Shown here: one piece after another, positions 60,410 to 64,000 of the stretch | How the letters are laid out: every line of letters begins with the position of its first letter | Position numbering within the stretch: the first letter of the stretch is position 1 | Origin: Sphingomonas sp. HF-S4 | GTDB taxonomy: Bacteria; Pseudomonadota; Alphaproteobacteria; Sphingomonadales; Sphingomonadaceae | Length of the DNA stretch: 64,000 bases | Direction: 5' to 3' | Assembly: GCF_032911445.1 (NCBI RefSeq) | Contig: NZ_JAWJEJ010000001.1 | Span: 682,001-746,000, forward strand | Notes under the pieces: model-generated | Databases searched by the model: none | Told to the model about the DNA's origin: nothing | The model's input: the letters and a program-made list of their open reading frames with translations, nothing else | Translations under genes and position numbers: made by a program

Positions 60410-62512
60410 ATGGCACAGCGACTGGTTTCGGGAATTTCGAGGACGCGGCAGCTCAGGCGGGGGCTGCTGACGGCCTGCGCGCTGGTCGCATGGTCGGGCA
60501 CGGCGATGGCGCAGGAGGCCGGCGAGCCCGATGAGGACATCATCGTCACCGGCGAGCGCGCGCTTTCGGGCACGAAGACCGACACCCCGGTCACCGAGAT
60601 CCCCCAGTCGGTGAGCGTGATCACCGCCGAGGACTTCACCGATCGTGCGGCGGTCAACCTCCAGGACGTCATCCGCTACAGCGCGGGCGCCACTCCCGAG
60701 CTCAACGGCGTCGATACCCGCGGCGACTTCCTCGCGGTGCGCGGCACCGGCGCCGAGCAGTATCTCGACGGCCTCAACCGCATGCCAGGCTTCATCTATG
60801 GCGGCCGGCTCGAGATCTTCACCATCGAGCGCGCCGAGCTGCTGCGCGGGCCTTCGTCGACGCTGTACGGCGGCGGCGGCGCGGGCGGCATCCTCAATTC
60901 GATCAGCAAGCGTCCGCAGGAGACGTTCGGCGGCGAGATGGGGATCATCTATGGCACCGACGACTACAAGCAGGCGCAGATCGACGTCACCGGCCCGCTG
61001 GTCGACGGCGTCTCGGCGCGCCTGGTCGGCATGGTTCGCGATGCGGACTTGCAGCAGAAGGGGCAGAAGAACGATCGCATCGTCGTGATGCCGTCGGTCA
61101 CGCTGCGTCCCGGTCCGGACACCGAAGTGACTTTCATCGGCCTGTACCAGCGCGACAAGCTGGGCAGCCAGACCTATCTGCCGACCAGCAAGACCGTCGA
61201 CGGCAGCGGCGCGACCAAGATCTCCGACGATTTCTACCTCGGCGAGCCGGACTATAATCACACGCATTCGAGCCACTATGCGTTCTCGCTGCTGGTCTCG
61301 CATCGCTTCAGCGACAACCTCGCGTTCAACAGCCGCAACCGCGCGTTCGAGCAGGACACGGATTACCAGGAAGTGTTCGGCTATACCGGCTTCGGCGGCG
61401 CCTATGCCGATGCCGGCCGCACGATCGCCAACCGAGCCTGGTATCTGAACCGCGCCAAGTACACCGGGCTCAACAGCGACAACAATCTGGTGCTGACCTT
61501 CGGCACCGGCCCGCTCGAGCACCAGATCCTCGGCGGGTTCGATTATACCGAGTTCCGCGAGGACAAGGAGGAGGGATTCGGCCAGGCGCCGGGGCTCAAC
61601 CTGTACAACCCGGTCTATGGCGTGCCGTTCGCATCGGGCGTGGGCTGGATGACCGACACCAAGAACTCGCAGACCGGATTCTACTTCCAGGATCAGATCC
61701 GCGCCTGGGACCGCGTCTCGCTGGTGTTCGGCGCGCGGCACGACGATGTGAAGTCGAACGTCAACAACGTGCAGCTCGAAGGCAACAAGGCGTGGACCTT
61801 CCGCGCCGGGATCATCGCCGACGTGGTCAAGGGCGTGTCGCCGTACTTCAACTATTCCGAATCGTTCCTGCCGGTGTTCGGATCCAACTTCTTCGGCGTG
61901 GCCTATGTGCCCCGGAGCGGTCGCCAATATGAGGCGGGCATCAAGTTCCAGCCGACCTCGCGGATGCTGTTCACCGTCGCGGCGTACGACATCGAGGAAC
62001 AGAATGTCCTGATCGCTGATCCGAACGAGCTGCAGAACTTCATCCAGGGCGGATCGACTCGCTCGCGCGGCATCGAGGCGGAAGCCAATGTGAAGCTGCC
62101 CGGCAATCTCGATCTGACTGCGTCGTACAGCTACACCCGCGCGGAGTATCTGGTGGCCGATGGCCGGCTGCGCGGCGACCGTCGCGAGAACCTGCCCGAG
62201 CATCAGGCGTCGGCCTGGGCGTCGAAGCGGTTCGATCTGGGCGGCGACCTCGCCCTCAAGCTCGGCGCCGGCGTGCGCTACCAGAGCGACAAGGTCAGCT
62301 TCGACCAGCTCTACCGCGTCGATCCGGTGACGCTGGCCGACGCGATGGCCGAGCTGAGCTACGGCAAATGGTCGCTCTCGGTGAACGGCTCGAACATCTT
62401 CAACGAGCGCGTCTACACCAATTGCAGCTATGGTGGCGCGCCGGTCAACGAGGGCTATTGCTACCTCGGCAAGGACCGCACGGTCCTCGGCACGTTGCGC
62501 CGTCGCTTCTGA
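60410..62512 (+). CDS. TonB-dependent receptor, siderophore-receptor type
   Basis: 700 residues from ATG 60410 (a TTG two codons earlier is possible). Signal sequence RRGLLTACALVAWSGTAMAQ, TonB-box-like DEDIIVTGERA, plug TEIPQSVSVITAEDFTDRAAVNLQDVI and AELLRGPSSTLYGGGGAGGILN, barrel with IRAWDRVSLVFGARHDD and a terminal RRRF. PQSVSVI is characteristic of FhuA/FpvA-type receptors, though such receptors also take other ligands. Followed by a terminator-like hairpin and the amidohydrolase; preceded by the regulator's putative boxes. Confidence 0.9.
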   Translation: MAQRLVSGISRTRQLRRGLLTACALVAWSGTAMAQEAGEPDEDIIVTGERALSGTKTDTPVTEIPQSVSVITAEDFTDRAAVNLQDVIRYSAGATPELNGVDTRGDFLAVRGTGAEQYLDGLNRMPGFIYGGRLEIFTIERAELLRGPSSTLYGGGGAGGILNSISKRPQETFGGEMGIIYGTDDYKQAQIDVTGPLVDGVSARLVGMVRDADLQQKGQKNDRIVVMPSVTLRPGPDTEVTFIGLYQRDKLGSQTYLPTSKTVDGSGATKISDDFYLGEPDYNHTHSSHYAFSLLVSHRFSDNLAFNSRNRAFEQDTDYQEVFGYTGFGGAYADAGRTIANRAWYLNRAKYTGLNSDNNLVLTFGTGPLEHQILGGFDYTEFREDKEEGFGQAPGLNLYNPVYGVPFASGVGWMTDTKNSQTGFYFQDQIRAWDRVSLVFGARHDDVKSNVNNVQLEGNKAWTFRAGIIADVVKGVSPYFNYSESFLPVFGSNFFGVAYVPRSGRQYEAGIKFQPTSRMLFTVAAYDIEEQNVLIADPNELQNFIQGGSTRSRGIEAEANVKLPGNLDLTASYSYTRAEYLVADGRLRGDRRENLPEHQASAWASKRFDLGGDLALKLGAGVRYQSDKVSFDQLYRVDPVTLADAMAELSYGKWSLSVNGSNIFNERVYTNCSYGGAPVNEGYCYLGKDRTVLGTLRRRF

Positions 62513-62530
62513 CGGATCGACCTGACGACC

Positions 62531-62556
62531 GGAGCCGCGCAACGATGCGCGGCTCC
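62531..62556 (+). terminator. Hairpin after the TonB receptor
   Basis: GGAGCCGCGC (62531-62540), 6-base loop, GCGCGGCTCC (62547-62556). It lies 18 bp after the receptor stop and is followed by GTCTTG, so the U-run is poor; partial read-through into the amidohydrolase gene 30 bp later is likely. Confidence 0.7.
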
Positions 62557-62586
62557 GTCTTGCAACATGAATATCGGGATCATCGC

Positions 62587-64000
62587 ATGCACCGCACCGC
62601 CACCTCGCCTGTCCTCCGCCTGCTGCTCGGGGGCGCCGCGCTGCTCGCGATCGGCGCCGGCCCGGCGCCCAAGGGCCCGACCGCCGACCTGATCCTCACC
62701 AATGCGCGCGTCTATACCGTCGAAGAGGGCCAGCCCTGGGCCGAGGCGGTGGCGATCAAGGATGGCAAGATCCTCGCGGTCGGATCGGCGAAGCAGATCG
62801 CGGCGCGCAAGGGCGCGGCGACCAAGGTGGTCGATATGGGCGGCAAGTTCGTCATGCCCGCGTTCGGCGACGCGCATGCGCACCCGATCTTCGGCGGCAT
62901 GAGCCATGCGCGCTGCTCGCTCCATTCGGGCAATACGATCGAGGACTATCAGCGCCTGATCAAGGCGTGCGTCGACAAGACCCCGGGCACCGGAACGATC
63001 TTCGGATCGGGCTGGAACCAGACGCTGTTCCCGCCCAAGGGCATTCCCAACAAGTCGTTCCTCGATGCGGTGTCGAAGGATCGGCCGCTGATCTTCGAAT
63101 CCGATGGCCACACGCTGTGGGTGAACTCGAAGGCGCTCGAGCTCGCCAAGATCACCCGCGACACGCCGGACCCCAAGAACGGCACGATCGACCGCGACGA
63201 GAAGGGCGAGCCGATCGGCGCGCTCGAGGAATCGGCGATGGCGTTGGTCGAGCCGCTGATCCCGGCGCCGACGCCCGCCGATCTCGAAGGCGCGATCACG
63301 TATACCGCGCGCTTCTTCAACAGCCTGGGCATCACCTCGTGGCACGACGCCTCGGTCGAGTGGGACAAGAACGGCAGCAAGGCGCTCGACGCGTATCAGG
63401 CCGCCAAAGCCCGCGGCACGCTCACGGTCCACACCGCGATGGACTGGCACTGGAACAACGACCGTGGAATGGACCAGCTCGGCGACATCCTCAAGCTTTC
63501 GGCGAAAGCAAAGGAGATCGGGCTAACTGCCAATGGCGTGAAGTTCTTCATCGACGGCGTGATCCCGCAGCAGACCGCGGCGATGCTCGAACCCTATGAG
63601 GGCACCGACGTCAAGGGCGCCACCCAGATCGCGCCCGATACGCTGGCGCAAGCGGTGGCGGCGCTCGACGCGAAGGGCATGCAGTCGCATTTCCACGCGA
63701 TCGGCGATGCCGGCGTGCGCCAGGCGCTCGACGCGGTCGAGAAGGTTCGCGGCCAGAACGCCGCGCACGACACGCGGCCGATGATGTCGCACATGAACGT
63801 GATCGATCCCGCCGACCAGGTGCGCTTCGGCAAGCTTGGCGTCGCGGCGATCTTCCAGCCGCTCTGGGCCTGCGACGAAGCCTATATGCGGCTCACGATC
63901 GAGCGGATCGGGCCCAAGCGCTCAGGGTACATCTATCCCGCCAACAGCATCCGCAAGGGCGGCGGGCTGGTCGCCTATGGCGCCGACTGGTCGGTCGCTT
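62587..64000 (+). CDS. Exported amidohydrolase, YtcJ-like, 3' end outside window
   Basis: 471 codons visible, the end is cut. Signal peptide RLLLGGAALLAIGAGPAPKG, then TADLILTNARVYTVEEGQPWAEAVAIKDGKILAVG, the metal motif MPAFGDAHAHPIFGGM, SDGHTLWVNSKALELA, KFFIDGVIPQQTAAML and later FHAIGDAGVRQALDAVE with a metal His, and MMSHMNVIDPADQVRFGKLGVAAIFQP. This is the YtcJ branch of the amidohydrolase superfamily, zinc enzymes that hydrolyse amide or formamide bonds of small molecules. Probably periplasmic and co-regulated with the receptor upstream. Confidence 0.88.
   Translation, partial: MHRTATSPVLRLLLGGAALLAIGAGPAPKGPTADLILTNARVYTVEEGQPWAEAVAIKDGKILAVGSAKQIAARKGAATKVVDMGGKFVMPAFGDAHAHPIFGGMSHARCSLHSGNTIEDYQRLIKACVDKTPGTGTIFGSGWNQTLFPPKGIPNKSFLDAVSKDRPLIFESDGHTLWVNSKALELAKITRDTPDPKNGTIDRDEKGEPIGALEESAMALVEPLIPAPTPADLEGAITYTARFFNSLGITSWHDASVEWDKNGSKALDAYQAAKARGTLTVHTAMDWHWNNDRGMDQLGDILKLSAKAKEIGLTANGVKFFIDGVIPQQTAAMLEPYEGTDVKGATQIAPDTLAQAVAALDAKGMQSHFHAIGDAGVRQALDAVEKVRGQNAAHDTRPMMSHMNVIDPADQVRFGKLGVAAIFQPLWACDEAYMRLTIERIGPKRSGYIYPANSIRKGGGLVAYGADWSVA

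Noticed and set aside
60131..62542. 803-codon minus-strand frame opposite the TonB receptor
   Set aside because: No protein family features; the plus strand encodes a complete receptor with signal peptide, plug and barrel.

Overview
This 64-kb window is GC-rich, densely coded chromosomal DNA from an alphaproteobacterium, most likely a Sphingomonas or close relative. The best evidence is an acyl carrier protein gene directly followed by a 420-residue serine palmitoyltransferase (28320-29826), in which the PLP lysine (K265) and the stacking histidine (H159) sit at the positions known from the Sphingomonas paucimobilis enzyme. TonB-dependent receptors, DUF6894, an AtaL-like SRPBCC protein and the gene neighbourhoods also fit. 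No rRNA, CRISPR array, complete prophage or transposase gene is visible.

Region 1 (1-24 kb) is mostly housekeeping: rarA, a ubiquinone-type FAD hydroxylase, a YqjI-like PadR regulator with DUF2218, a glycosyltransferase, an exported acetamidase, radA, AsmA, a lipocalin, a PadR/SEDS-like membrane protein pair, cvpA, a Fe-S scaffold, a KefB/C-type antiporter, an M1 peptidase, aroB-aroK, xerD, accA and two Flp pilins. A 300-bp block of nested hairpins lies between radA and the AsmA gene.

Region 2 (24-37.5 kb) holds mutT, a SAM methyltransferase, a comF-grxC-nitrilase-DUF1178 run ending in tRNA-Arg, the sphingolipid genes, a CHASE3 hybrid kinase, rplU-rpmA, a large TonB receptor, hspQ and tRNA-Ser.

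Region 3 (37.5-42 kb) follows tRNA-Ser and looks accessory. It has a LysR regulator divergent from an NmrA-like oxidoreductase and an SRPBCC protein, a lone GAF protein, a decayed EAL-domain fragment and two gene-free stretches.

Region 4 (42-64 kb) is metabolic. It contains putR-like/putA (proline to glutamate), an IclR-controlled acid or aldehyde catabolic cluster (MFS, IclR, SDR, ALDH and a divergent CaiB-type CoA-transferase), and a system centred on a 904-residue MalT-like LuxR regulator. That regulator lies between a hydantoinase A-DUF917-NCS1 permease operon and a TonB receptor-amidohydrolase operon. Both operons carry a pair of CTTACCC boxes spaced exactly 21 bp in the same orientation relative to transcription, which suggests one regulon for taking up and opening a cyclic amide-type compound. 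This is the strongest candidate for an undescribed system here. The PadR/SEDS-like pair at 10.8-12.3 kb is the second.
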